From Methanooceanicella nereidis (lineage in GTDB: Archaea; Halobacteriota; Methanocellia; Methanocellales; Methanocellaceae), in contig NZ_PGCK01000001.1 of NCBI RefSeq assembly GCF_021023085.1, forward strand, positions 186,001 through 250,000: a stretch of DNA of 64,000 nt. Reading direction: 5' to 3'. Made by a program: the position numbers and the translations under genes. Below are positions 53,552-62,217 of the stretch, piece after piece; the first letter of the stretch is position 1; each line of letters starts with the position of its first letter. Below the pieces are notes generated by a model that had not been told where the DNA came from, did no database searches, and saw nothing but the letters and a program-made list of their open reading frames with translations.

Positions 53552-53575
53552 ATAAGATCTTATTCACTCTTTTTT
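53546..53575 (+). terminator. Terminator of adf
   Basis: GAGTGAATAAGATCTTATTCACTC (given here by its halves GAGTGAATAAGA and TCTTATTCACTC) is a perfect 24-bp palindrome that includes the adf stop codon, followed by a run of T (TTTTTTATTTTT). Confidence 0.75.
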
Positions 53576-53599
53576 ATTTTTATGTAATGAGGTGTGATA

Positions 53600-53992
53600 A
53601 TGGGTCAGAAAAATGCCATAGAGTTATTTTCTAGCGGGAGTATTATCTTTCCGGGTAAATATGTAGATGCTGCAAAGTTGCCATGGTATGAACATCCGGC
53701 GTTCATGGGAGTTTTTTTAAAGGACCTTGTAACGGCGGCAGATACCAGAGGTGCTTTTAGCTGCCATATCGTAAAGATCAAAAAAGGATTTGACGTCGGA
53801 GAGCATTCCCATAATGCCGAATGGGAGTTCAACGAAACTCTCGAGGGCACCGGGTTCTTTGTCATCAACGGTAAAAAATATGCGTGCACGCCAGGCTTTT
53901 CATATGCAACTCCGCCAGGGATGACACATATCGTATCCGCACCCAATGAGGACGTCTATTTATTGGCAAAGTTTATCCCGGCGCTTAAATGA
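53600..53992 (+). CDS. Cupin domain protein
   Basis: 130 residues, single-domain cupin: motif 1 is GEHSHNAEWEFNETLEGTG, motif 2 GFSYATPPGMTHIVSAP. The two histidines, the glutamate and the later histidine can bind a metal. Small cupins include isomerases, dioxygenases and ligand sensors, and the activity cannot be assigned. Its GAGGTG site is six bases before the ATG. Position after adf, inside the tRNA-Leu-bounded segment, suggests a link to alcohol or ketone metabolism. Confidence 0.8.
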   Translation: MGQKNAIELFSSGSIIFPGKYVDAAKLPWYEHPAFMGVFLKDLVTAADTRGAFSCHIVKIKKGFDVGEHSHNAEWEFNETLEGTGFFVINGKKYACTPGFSYATPPGMTHIVSAPNEDVYLLAKFIPALK

Positions 53993-54485
53993 GCTTATAG
54001 ATAATGCCAGGATATTCTCCTTATTTTTTAATAGGTAGTTTAATCGAGATATTTTTCATATAATAGGACCTATGGTTTCCTGCAGGATTTGCGACTAGTG
54101 CTCAATATTATCCGATTAATACCCGGTACTGTCATGTGCAGCGATTTCAGGAATTTGCATATCGCAGATCTAACAATATTAATATCGATCAGTAAATATC
54201 TTATTTTATCATCATAGAGCAAGACGACTGTAAAGAATTTAGGTTCATGTTCCAGCAGAAAAGTAAAAAACAACAATCAAATAATAATAATCGGTTCGTT
54301 TTGTTATTATATAAACCCATAAAAAGGAAGTTTTTTATCTATGAAGAAAGAGGGGATACCGGATTATGCAAAGTCGGGTGCGGAACCGCCCATGACCTGC
54401 CATAAGGAATTTAATTTATAGCAGCCAGGATACTCATAATTAATACCATGTTATCGAGGACTAAAAGCCGATCAGGTAGTATCAG
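53993..54485. other. Intergenic region inside the tRNA-Leu-bounded segment
   Basis: About 490 AT-rich bases. A 26-codon frame at 54341-54421 (MKKEGIPDYAKSGAEPPMTC...) has an AAGGAAG site upstream and could be a small peptide or a gene fragment, but support is thin. No integrase gene or remnant is recognisable here. Confidence 0.35.
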
Positions 54486-54557
54486 GCCAGGTCAAAGGCG
54501 TAGGGCTTAGGACCCTGTCTCGAAGGAGTTCGTGCGTTCGAATCGCACTCCCCGCAC
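54486..54557 (+). pseudogene. Truncated tRNA-Leu copy / right attachment site
   Basis: Matches the 3' 72 bases of tRNA-Leu at 50379-50450 with one difference. The sequence upstream (GGTAGTATCAG) cannot pair as the acceptor 5' strand, so it is not a working tRNA. CCA follows the discriminator here (GCACCA) but not in the intact gene. Confidence 0.8.
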
Positions 54558-54580
54558 CATACCAGAGCAGTTCAAAGCCA

Positions 54581-54814
54581 TCATTTTTGAATTGACAATA
54601 AGTCTTCGATATTGTTTTCCATAAATTTATAAGAATCATAAACACCTTGATTATAAAATTCTGGTGCTAATTTTTCTATTATGAACTCTAAGATCAGACC
54701 TGCTGCCAGATCACCTATTTTTTCGTCTCTTTCCTTTAAAAAATAGTCCTTTATTACAGAGATCATATCGTCCCTTTTCTCTTTAGTTAATTCAATATTA
54801 TTGTTATGTCTCAT
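54581..54814 (-). CDS. DUF2164 family protein
   Basis: 77 residues. IELTKEKRDDMISVIKDYFL and then FYNQGVYDSYKFMENNIEDL match DUF2164, a short all-helical bacterial family with an invariant YNQGV region. Function unknown. The gene lies just outside the right tRNA-Leu copy and is very AT-rich, which fits acquisition from a bacterium. No associated gene is seen. Confidence 0.8.
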   Translation of the reverse strand: MRHNNNIELTKEKRDDMISVIKDYFLKERDEKIGDLAAGLILEFIIEKLAPEFYNQGVYDSYKFMENNIEDLLSIQK

Positions 54815-55028
54815 ACAATACCTCCATTTTAAAAAATTGCATTTGCAATATTCAATGCATGAAGATGTTTAAATTTTACTTTACTAGCTGTACTTTAGGC
54901 GGACTTGCCGGCTAATTTTAAAATATTAATGCTTGTACCCCGCACTAAAATCCATTTTTTCGATAACTTTTTAATTTATTAGTATTAACAACTTGTAGAA
55001 TTAATGATTGTAGAGCAGGGCAGACCAT

Positions 55029-56255
55029 ATGAACAATCAAAAAAAGCAGATCTTGATCATATTATTTTCAATCATAGTGACAGTCACATTATCATATACG
55101 CCGTTAATCGCTACTGGCGCTATCAGCACAGGAAATGAAAATGATCCACAAAATATTCTGCAAATAGACATCGATGATTTTTATGTTCTTGCTCTCTTTG
55201 AACTGCCTTCAATAACGCCTTCAACAATACCCGTACCGACAAATATCCCCGTACCAACTGCCTTACCGACCGAAATACCGGATGACTTTACGCTTCCGGA
55301 GGATATACCGTCTTTTGACAATGCCAGCATCGATATGACCATATCAGAGGACGGCCAGGGTCCCGTTAACATCACTGTCAATGGCATTTCTCTCAGCACC
55401 AACGGCAGCTTCTTAAAAGCCCCGCCGGGCGTGAACATCCAGGACCTGTTAAAAGAAGATATTTCGATGCCAATAAACTCCGCTAAAGGGAACACTGCAG
55501 GCAATATCTATATCGAGGCAGTGCCGCTGGATAACAATACGGCCAGTATCGTCTCGATAAGGCTGGAGGCTAACAGCACTGAAATGCTGGAAGGCCTGGA
55601 ATACACGGCTCAAATAAACGCATTCCTTGACGACATACCTGCTAACGGTACTTTCGACATCGATTTCAACGAGCTTAACGGGCTTGAAGATATTTACCTC
55701 AATAACATAGCAAATCTGTTATACTTATTGCAACTGATGGGGATCGATCCTGATAATTTGACCATGTCGAGTATCGATACGGCACACTTTGATCCGGACC
55801 TGACGCCGGAAACATATAACAATGAGCTGCCGACGGACGATATTTTCTTAATGATGGACATATATGGCGATTATTTACTATCGCTTTATGGCGACACGAT
55901 CCTTGAAGTGATCGCAGACGGCTATCCGGGCATATCGATGGCCAATATTACCCTTGAGCTCCCGAAGGACGGGAACTTTGACCCGCATAACACGTTTGCC
56001 GGCCTAAGGGTCCATGGAGATACCTACGAGGTATTAAGCGCATCCGTCGAAGGAGATATGGGCGATAAACTGAAGTTCAATATAAACTCGCCGAATGGCT
56101 TCTCAGAATTCGCCATAATTTCCATGAAGGAAAACATGGCTCATACGGCTTCAAATGAAAATATGAATATACCGCAAAGCATACCTGGTTTCGATGTTTT
56201 TATTTTCCTGGCGGCCATGATAACTACGGCTTATATCACATTAAGAAAAAGATGA
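55029..56255 (+). CDS. Cell-surface protein with PGF-CTERM-like anchor
   Basis: 408 residues. The signal peptide (ILIILFSIIVTVTLSYTPLI) is followed by a Pro/Thr/Ile-rich segment (~60-90), a large acidic, beta-rich ectodomain with many N-glycosylation-type sites (NxS/T), and the end SIPGFDVFIFLAAMITTAYI plus TLRKR. The PGF triplet, hydrophobic helix and basic tail are the sorting signal used by archaeosortases in methanogens and haloarchaea. Function of the ectodomain unknown. Monocistronic. Confidence 0.7.
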   Translation: MNNQKKQILIILFSIIVTVTLSYTPLIATGAISTGNENDPQNILQIDIDDFYVLALFELPSITPSTIPVPTNIPVPTALPTEIPDDFTLPEDIPSFDNASIDMTISEDGQGPVNITVNGISLSTNGSFLKAPPGVNIQDLLKEDISMPINSAKGNTAGNIYIEAVPLDNNTASIVSIRLEANSTEMLEGLEYTAQINAFLDDIPANGTFDIDFNELNGLEDIYLNNIANLLYLLQLMGIDPDNLTMSSIDTAHFDPDLTPETYNNELPTDDIFLMMDIYGDYLLSLYGDTILEVIADGYPGISMANITLELPKDGNFDPHNTFAGLRVHGDTYEVLSASVEGDMGDKLKFNINSPNGFSEFAIISMKENMAHTASNENMNIPQSIPGFDVFIFLAAMITTAYITLRKR

Positions 56256-56419
56256 GATATACACCATTTCTAATAAAAAAGTACAGTACTATAAAAAAGG
56301 AAAAACAGGTCATCTAGATTAATTTACTTCTTTGATTACCGCTTTACACGTATGGTTTTATACCCTGTTATTAACCCGCTCACAGCTCCGGCCAATTCCA
56401 CAAGTTTACTTGTGTCGGC

Positions 56420-56824
56420 CTATAGATCCTTTAGCCTCTGCCTGAACTCCATCCTGTGCCTCTTTTCCTCGTCCAGGATGTGCTTTAATACGCCCACTAC
56501 CTCAGCGTCATCGATGGCCGCTATCATGCCCTTGTACATCTCTATGGCCTCGGTCTCAAGGACGACCTGCCTCTCCAGCATCTCTTTCAGGCTGTCACCG
56601 CCGAATTCAAGCTCTTTATGGTCCATGCACGGCTTTCCGCCCCTCTTCACGATAAGGTCGGCCAGCCACCACATATGCCTCATCTCGTCCACTGATATGG
56701 ACTCTGTCACTCTGCTGGGATCGCATTCCCTTATCACGAACGAGTTTCTCACGTAAACCATCGAGTTATATATCTCATGCATGAAAGCTTCGTTAAGCAA
56801 GCCTATAATACCCTCGTTGTCCAT
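56420..56824 (-). CDS. Ferritin-like diiron protein
   Basis: 134 residues, a four-helix bundle with the metal pattern of ferritin/rubrerythrin-type proteins: EIYNSMVYVR, DEMRHMWWLADLI (E-x2-H), LETEAIEMYKGM and the fourth helix DEEKRHRMEF (E-x3-H). Probably handles iron or detoxifies peroxide. No rubredoxin domain is fused. The exact class (bacterioferritin-like or rubrerythrin-like) is unclear. Monocistronic. Confidence 0.8.
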   Translation of the reverse strand: MDNEGIIGLLNEAFMHEIYNSMVYVRNSFVIRECDPSRVTESISVDEMRHMWWLADLIVKRGGKPCMDHKELEFGGDSLKEMLERQVVLETEAIEMYKGMIAAIDDAEVVGVLKHILDEEKRHRMEFRQRLKDL

Positions 56825-56899
56825 TTCCCAAAAACTCCCTAGTATAGGTATAATATGGGATAATGTATTAATTTTACCGGACTATAAATTTAAAAGATA

Positions 56900-57982
56900 T
56901 TAAATATTAGTGAATACTATGGCGAAAAATATCAGATATAGTAACCCGCCGATAAACAGGACAGGTATATTTACCTCATTCCTGTAAGACTGCACATATA
57001 GCAGCACGGCGGAAAATATCGCGAACAATATACCGATCCCTTGAAATATCTGTTCGCTGGTCGAAAGATCAATATGCCACGATGTCAGCATAATACCGAT
57101 CGTCACGACCACACAGCTCTGAAACACCATAGCTCCGAGAATATTTCCCAGCGCGAACGTATCTTTCCTTTCTCTTATCCATATCATGCTATTGAACATT
57201 TCGGGCAATTCCGTGGCCATCGGGCTGATCACTATTGCCATGACCAGCGGGGCGATGCCGAAATACTCAGAAATATCTTTTATATGATTTACAAAAAGAT
57301 CTGCCGCTACTATGATAATACATAAAGATACTGCCACCTGGAAAAGAATTCCAGGCAAAGAGGGCTTTTCTGTCGGCATATCCGCTTTTACTTCAGGGTT
57401 CCTTTGTGAACGACCCCTCGCGGACAATTTTTTAAAGGCTTCGGCGATCCTAATGAAATACAATTCTTCTATTTCCTCCCCCTTTCCGGTGTTTTTCTCC
57501 CTTAACGCATATATGGAATATATGACATATGCCGATAATAACGAGATCGCGATAAATGGTTTTAGGCCGCTAAGCCCTAATGGCATCAATGCGGTCATGG
57601 CTGCGATAGAGTATGCGATTATGAAAAATTTGAGGCTGTGCCTTAAAGTACTTCCATTAATGTTTAACGAAAATGTGCCCCTCTTTTTATAGAATACGAT
57701 CATGGACACTGCACATAAAAATAACGCCAGTGTCGATAGCGTGAAAGGGGATCCCAGGATCGCTCCTGTGCCTATCTCCTCGCCCAGATCGCCGCCTAAA
57801 AATAATATGGCGACCAGCGGTATCAATGTCTCGGGCAGGGACGTGCCGATGGCTGCCAGCACGCTGCCTATGGCGTCATCCGAGAGCCTAAAATGTTTAC
57901 CGAGCCATTCAATACCGTTCGTGAAAAGCTCGCAACCGACGATGATGGCTATAAAGTTCAGGACGAAGATTGCCGCGTTCAT
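56900..57982 (-). CDS. Sodium/calcium exchanger family membrane protein
   Basis: 360 residues with ~10 membrane helices. The two alpha-repeats are visible: GSVLAAIGTSLPETLIPLVA in the first half and APLVMAIVISPMATELPEMF in the second, each with the acidic residue of the ion path. A hydrophilic loop lies in the middle (~170-210). Members exchange Na+ or H+ for Ca2+ or other cations. Ion specificity is not readable. Monocistronic. Confidence 0.9.
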   Translation of the reverse strand: MNAAIFVLNFIAIIVGCELFTNGIEWLGKHFRLSDDAIGSVLAAIGTSLPETLIPLVAILFLGGDLGEEIGTGAILGSPFTLSTLALFLCAVSMIVFYKKRGTFSLNINGSTLRHSLKFFIIAYSIAAMTALMPLGLSGLKPFIAISLLSAYVIYSIYALREKNTGKGEEIEELYFIRIAEAFKKLSARGRSQRNPEVKADMPTEKPSLPGILFQVAVSLCIIIVAADLFVNHIKDISEYFGIAPLVMAIVISPMATELPEMFNSMIWIRERKDTFALGNILGAMVFQSCVVVTIGIMLTSWHIDLSTSEQIFQGIGILFAIFSAVLLYVQSYRNEVNIPVLFIGGLLYLIFFAIVFTNI

Positions 57983-58130
57983 CTAGTATTACAATTGGTA
58001 TTGAATATTTAATAGTTTATTAGCTGATACTAAAATGTATAATATGAAGCAGTTATCATTAGTTTTTATTCCATCATGATCATATGAAACTATTTTTATT
58101 ATGACACATCGATATGAAAGTTTTCTATGA

Positions 58131-58787
58131 TCATATCGTCTTTTTTCCCTTTAGATATACAGCCTTAAACTTTTCACCCACTAATTCCAGCACTTCAACC
58201 CTGAACCCTGCCTCTTCAGCCATCTTCAAAACTTCTTCCGGGTCCAGCATCCTCTGGTAAGGCGGTTTACCTTTAAATTTCTTTATCATTTTTGTCCAGA
58301 ACTGGAACTTTTCGAACACGCTCAGGCCATAATGAGTGTAGAACAGGATTATGAGCGCGCCGCCCGGCCGCAAGATACGATAGCTTTCATGTAAGGCTTT
58401 TTTAGGGTCGTGCACTATCTGCAGGATATTAGCCATCAGCACTGTATCAAAAGTGTTATCAGGAAAAGGTATGTTCTCACAATCCATTTTACGGAACTCT
58501 ACGTTCTTTAGGTCCCATAAGTTCTCCTTCGCCCTTTCCAGCATATCGTCCGAGATATCGGTCGCGACCACATGCCCTGCGTTCTTCGCTATCGCCCTTG
58601 TGAAAAAGCCTGTTCCGCATCCAAGTTCAATAACGTTGCCGGGTTCTTCAAGCTCCAGCATCTTATTGAACATGTACATACGGGATCTCTGTCCTATGAT
58701 GTCGTCTATCCCGGATTCGTAGTCATCCGCGATCCTGCTCCAGAAATCAACGCTCTTATCCTGCATCGGTACACCGGCCATAATCAT
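58131..58787 (-). CDS. SAM-dependent methyltransferase (class I)
   Basis: 218 residues. The SAM loop is VIELGCGTGFFTRAIA, followed by ATDISDDMLERAKEN, FPDNTFDTVLMANILQIV and RILRPGGALIIL, the Methyltransf_11/UbiE-like order. Substrate unknown: small molecules, lipids or metals are all possible. The first ATG is used, but an internal ATG at residue 8 (58766) would give a start MQDKSVDFW, typical for the family. Monocistronic. Confidence 0.8.
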   Translation of the reverse strand: MIMAGVPMQDKSVDFWSRIADDYESGIDDIIGQRSRMYMFNKMLELEEPGNVIELGCGTGFFTRAIAKNAGHVVATDISDDMLERAKENLWDLKNVEFRKMDCENIPFPDNTFDTVLMANILQIVHDPKKALHESYRILRPGGALIILFYTHYGLSVFEKFQFWTKMIKKFKGKPPYQRMLDPEEVLKMAEEAGFRVEVLELVGEKFKAVYLKGKKTI

Positions 58788-58876
58788 ATTTAGATATGAA
58801 GAGAAGAAATTGAGCGATAAATTTGGCGTGCCTATAATAAAATAATAAATGGTATAAACAGATGAAAAAGAAGGGT

Positions 58877-59194
58877 TTATATTGCCGATATTATCCAGAG
58901 GACAGCCATCCCCGCCATAATGGTCATGAACGCGTCACGGGTCTTCCATGCAACCACGATGGCAGTAAGACCTGCTATCATCCTTGCATTGTCAAGCGAA
59001 ACGGACATCTCCCCGCTCATGATGAATAGTGAAGGGAACACTATAGCGGCGATAACGGCAGGCGGGACGTACTTTAAGCCTCTCTTGAACCATGCAGGCA
59101 CGTTCAGCCGGTCCGAAAGCATGATAAAGGACATTCTCTCGGCCAGGGTAAAAAGCGCGACACATATGATTATTATCCATATATTGTCCATCAC
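58877..59194 (-). CDS. azlD: AzlD-like branched-chain amino acid export subunit
   Basis: 105 residues with four hydrophobic segments; the start WIIIICVALFTLAERMSFI and the block FKRGLKYVPPAVIAAIVFPS are typical of AzlD. It pairs with AzlC to export branched-chain amino acids or analogues. The ATG overlaps the AzlC stop by four bases. Confidence 0.88.
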   Translation of the reverse strand: MMDNIWIIIICVALFTLAERMSFIMLSDRLNVPAWFKRGLKYVPPAVIAAIVFPSLFIMSGEMSVSLDNARMIAGLTAIVVAWKTRDAFMTIMAGMAVLWIISAI

Positions 59195-59871
59195 TCTTCC
59201 CTCCCGAATATTATCCCGAACACAACACCGCCGATAGCTCCGGCTACCAGTCCGAGGTTATAGGGAAGGCCGAATGCTGCGACCGCAATGATCCCTGCTG
59301 CCAGCGCCGCGCCGAGCGACATCTTATCACCGATAGAGGTGACAAGGAGCGCGATAAATACAAGAGGGATCGCAAAATCCAGCTGCAGGCCCGCCGGTAT
59401 TATCGGCCCTGCAAAAATGCCTGCTATGCTGCATATCTGCCATGTGGCCCATAGCGTGAGCCCTGCTCCGAAAAAATACCAGTGCTTATACTGTGCTTCA
59501 GGATTTTTTGTATAGTGAGTGATAGATAAGGCATAAGGCTCGTCTGTGGTCAGGTATGACAGCAAGGATCTCCATGACCTCGAAAGTCCCTGAAAATATG
59601 GGGCCAGCGATGCGCTGTAGATCACGAAACGGAGGTTTACGATAACGGCCGTAGCTATGACGATTATCGCAGGAGTGTTCTGGCTGATAAGCTGCACGGC
59701 TACCATCTGTGACGCGCCCGCGAAAAAGAACAGGGACATGGCGATACTTTCAATGGGGTCTAATCCTGCCTCGGAGGCTGAGATGCCGTATATCAGCCCG
59801 AAAGGTATCACTCCCAGAATAATGGGAGAGAAGGCTTTTGCCCCGGATAAAAATGCTCGTTTTCGCGCCAT
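59191..59871 (-). CDS. azlC: AzlC-like branched-chain amino acid permease
   Basis: 226 residues from the ATG at 59871, which has GGAG nine bases upstream (a longer in-frame reading starts at 59943). About six membrane helices; FSPIILGVIPFGLIYGISAS and the FFAGASQMVAVQLI block match AzlC, as does TTDEPYALSI. It forms the export complex with AzlD downstream. In Bacillus the homologue gives azaleucine resistance. No Lrp-type regulator is next to it. Confidence 0.88.
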   Translation of the reverse strand: MARKRAFLSGAKAFSPIILGVIPFGLIYGISASEAGLDPIESIAMSLFFFAGASQMVAVQLISQNTPAIIVIATAVIVNLRFVIYSASLAPYFQGLSRSWRSLLSYLTTDEPYALSITHYTKNPEAQYKHWYFFGAGLTLWATWQICSIAGIFAGPIIPAGLQLDFAIPLVFIALLVTSIGDKMSLGAALAAGIIAVAAFGLPYNLGLVAGAIGGVVFGIIFGREE

Positions 59872-60022
59872 TAAATTACTCCTGCCGTAGGTAGATGATA
59901 ATATCAGTTTAGTCCCGGATCTATACAGCAAGTGCCATATCAATTAAGTCTAACTGAGTGGTCATAAAAAGGATAAATAAAATAAATAATTTTCGATTTC
60001 TTCGGGACTAAAAAAGAGGGGC

Positions 60023-61279
60023 TTAAGTTTTTTTGCCCGCTCTTCTCATCGTCCTCCATCTCTCTAATGCCATGAAGGGCTTTATGATCTTCGTCAGCAA
60101 TTTTAGCGTCGGCTTCTCGAACTCTTTCGAAACATCGTTCAGGTACTGTGGTATCGGCAGATGCTGCGGACACGCCTTTACGCATTTTCCGCAATTTTTA
60201 CATTGCGAAGCATACGCAGGCTTTTTCCCTTCCAGGATACCTCCAGCCTGCATAAGATAAATGAAATCCGGGTTCCCCATACTGAGCATACCCCGTTTTT
60301 CAGCCCCGTCCATCAGGTATTTATTATTGTACATCTCGAAGCATACCGGGATGTTCACGCCTGCCGGGCATGGCATACAATACCTGCAGCCGGTGCACCC
60401 TACCTTCATCAATTTTCTATAGGTATCCTCGACCTTCTTGACCAGGCCAAGTTCTTCAGGCGTCAGCGAGTTCGGATATGCCTCGCCCGCTATACGTATA
60501 TTCTCCCGGATATGCTCCTCCTCGTTCATGCCCGAAAGCACGACAGTGACCTCGGGATGGTCCCATATCCAGCGAAGAGCCCATTCTGCTGGAGTCTTTT
60601 TTATACCGGCCTCGTTCCACACGGACTGTACAGCAGAGGGTATATTCTTGGCCAGCATGCCTCCCCTGAGAGGTTCCATTATGATCACGCCGAGCCCTTT
60701 TGAAGCGGCATATTTTAGCCCTTCGGTTCCGGCCTGGTTCTTTATGTCTAAAAAGTTATACTGTATCTGGCAGAAAGCCCAGTCGTACCCATCCACTATA
60801 TTAATGAACTCGTCTTTCGAGCAGTGGGATGAAAATCCTGCGTTGATTATTCTGCCGTCTGCTTTTGCCTTATCAAGAAAATCTATAATACCGAGTTCAC
60901 AAAGCTTTTTCCAGCTCGACCCTGCCACATTATGGATGAGATAGTAGTCGATATGGTCTGTCTTTAAATTGCTAAGCTGGACATCCAGGATCTTGTCCAT
61001 GTCCTCCCGGGTCCTGACTATCCAGTGAGGCAGCTTCGTTGCGACCTTCACTTTTTCGCGATATCCGTCAGCAAGGGCCTTTCCGAGTAATGGCTCGCTG
61101 GCGCCCATGTGATACTGGAAGGCAGTATCAAGATAGTTAACACCGTTATCGACCGCGAACCTTATCTGTGCTATAGCCCTCTCCTCATCGATCTTCCCGC
61201 TCTTCTCCGGAAGCCTCATACATCCGAAGCCCAGAGCTGAAAGCTCGTCCCCCGTTTTCTTCATTTTACGGTACTGCAT
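60023..61279 (-). CDS. Aldo-keto reductase with C-terminal 2[4Fe-4S] ferredoxin domain
   Basis: 418 residues. The AKR barrel has FGCMRLPE, the catalytic tetrad region NYLDTAFQYHMG (D, Y), the lysine of VATKLPHW and the histidine of YYLIHNV. The last ~110 residues carry iron-sulfur motifs: CTGCRYCMPCPAGVNIPVC and CKNCGKCVKACPQHLPI. This fusion is frequent in anaerobes, and the electron partner may be ferredoxin rather than NADPH. An operator-like palindrome lies before it. It is downstream of a TetR gene on the same strand. Confidence 0.9.
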   Translation of the reverse strand: MQYRKMKKTGDELSALGFGCMRLPEKSGKIDEERAIAQIRFAVDNGVNYLDTAFQYHMGASEPLLGKALADGYREKVKVATKLPHWIVRTREDMDKILDVQLSNLKTDHIDYYLIHNVAGSSWKKLCELGIIDFLDKAKADGRIINAGFSSHCSKDEFINIVDGYDWAFCQIQYNFLDIKNQAGTEGLKYAASKGLGVIIMEPLRGGMLAKNIPSAVQSVWNEAGIKKTPAEWALRWIWDHPEVTVVLSGMNEEEHIRENIRIAGEAYPNSLTPEELGLVKKVEDTYRKLMKVGCTGCRYCMPCPAGVNIPVCFEMYNNKYLMDGAEKRGMLSMGNPDFIYLMQAGGILEGKKPAYASQCKNCGKCVKACPQHLPIPQYLNDVSKEFEKPTLKLLTKIIKPFMALERWRTMRRAGKKT

Positions 61280-61336
61280 ACATATTCCTCCATTAAACCG
61301 TCACGTTCCGATAAATCCTTTAGTATTGTGAAAAAT

Positions 61337-61350
61337 TGACTGATCAGTCA
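61337..61350. promoter_or_regulatory. TetR operator before the aldo-keto reductase
   Basis: TGACTGATCAGTCA is a perfect 14-bp palindrome located between the TetR stop and the reductase start. It shares AATCAGTCA/GATCAGTCA with the site upstream of tetR (61961-61978). Confidence 0.65.
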
Positions 61351-61366
61351 TAAACACATCAAAACA

Positions 61367-61945
61367 TCATTTTTTTGAAATACCACCCCATATTAGCTCA
61401 AAAGACTCGTCGACCAGTTTATCGGCGTCCGCAGAGCCTGAAGAATCGAGTATAAGCCTTATCACGGATTTTCCCGCATGTGCGAGCATATTGACAGTCA
61501 TTCTCATGTCAAGGTCTTTCAATATTCCGTTTTTCGTACCTTCCTGAAATATCTCAAAAAGGAAAAGATAATTCTTCATCGCCTCTTCCTGAGTGATCTT
61601 AGTGATATATGGCGATGAGCTGAACTGTTCGATAAAAAGGAACTCATCGGGACAACTTATCCCCCATCTTATCGAGTTTGCCCATGCCCGCTGAATCTTT
61701 TCCTTAATGGTATCCTCCCGGTTTATGCCTTCTGAGATGCTTTTTCCCCATTTCTCTTTGACATCGAAGTAGATATTGTTGATAAGCTCTTCTTTCGTAG
61801 GAAAGTATCTAAAAAGTGTCCCGGTGGCCACTCCTGCTTGCTCTGATATCATCGACGTGGGCGTACCGTGGAATCCCCTCTCGGTAAATAGCTTCAGAGC
61901 GGTCTTCATTATCACTTCTCGTTTCCCGGCTACGTCCCTGGTCAT
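61367..61945 (-). CDS. TetR family transcriptional regulator
   Basis: 192 residues. The N-terminal helix-turn-helix is textbook TetR: IMKTALKLFTERGFHGTPTS then VATGTLFRYFPTKEELIN. The C-terminal ~130 residues form the ligand-binding/dimer part (WANSIRWGISCPDEFLFIEQ). It probably represses itself and the adjacent aldo-keto reductase through two similar palindromes, one on each side of this gene. Ligand unknown. Confidence 0.92.
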   Translation of the reverse strand: MTRDVAGKREVIMKTALKLFTERGFHGTPTSMISEQAGVATGTLFRYFPTKEELINNIYFDVKEKWGKSISEGINREDTIKEKIQRAWANSIRWGISCPDEFLFIEQFSSSPYITKITQEEAMKNYLFLFEIFQEGTKNGILKDLDMRMTVNMLAHAGKSVIRLILDSSGSADADKLVDESFELIWGGISKK

Positions 61946-61960
61946 ATAGATACCTTTTGG

Positions 61961-61978
61961 AGTGATTAATCAGTCACT
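61961..61978. promoter_or_regulatory. TetR operator upstream of tetR
   Basis: AGTGATTAATCAGTCACT is a near-perfect palindrome 16 bases before the tetR ATG and resembles the site before the reductase gene, pointing to autoregulation. Confidence 0.6.
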
Positions 61979-62217
61979 TTTTACTTTATTTATACCACAT
62001 ATATTTATAGGTAATCGAACTCCCAGATAAGGGTTGACCGGATGACTTCATATGCAGCATAATGATAATTTATAATAAAATATGGATAATTCATAAGTAT
62101 AAAATTAAAATATTCCATATATATCGACATAATAACAAAAATTTTAATAGGAAAAGCGTCATTCATAATTTAACATTTTGACCATATCAGCCGGATAATT
62201 AAAAAACGAGGAGTGCA

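Noticed and set aside
54070-54276. 68-codon reverse frame
   Set aside because: No ribosome binding site, family or membrane pattern, and it lies in an AT-rich gap; chance is as likely.
50450-54485. Integrase-encoding mobile element between the tRNA-Leu copies
   Set aside because: No integrase or recombinase reading frame is present, so only the footprint can be claimed.
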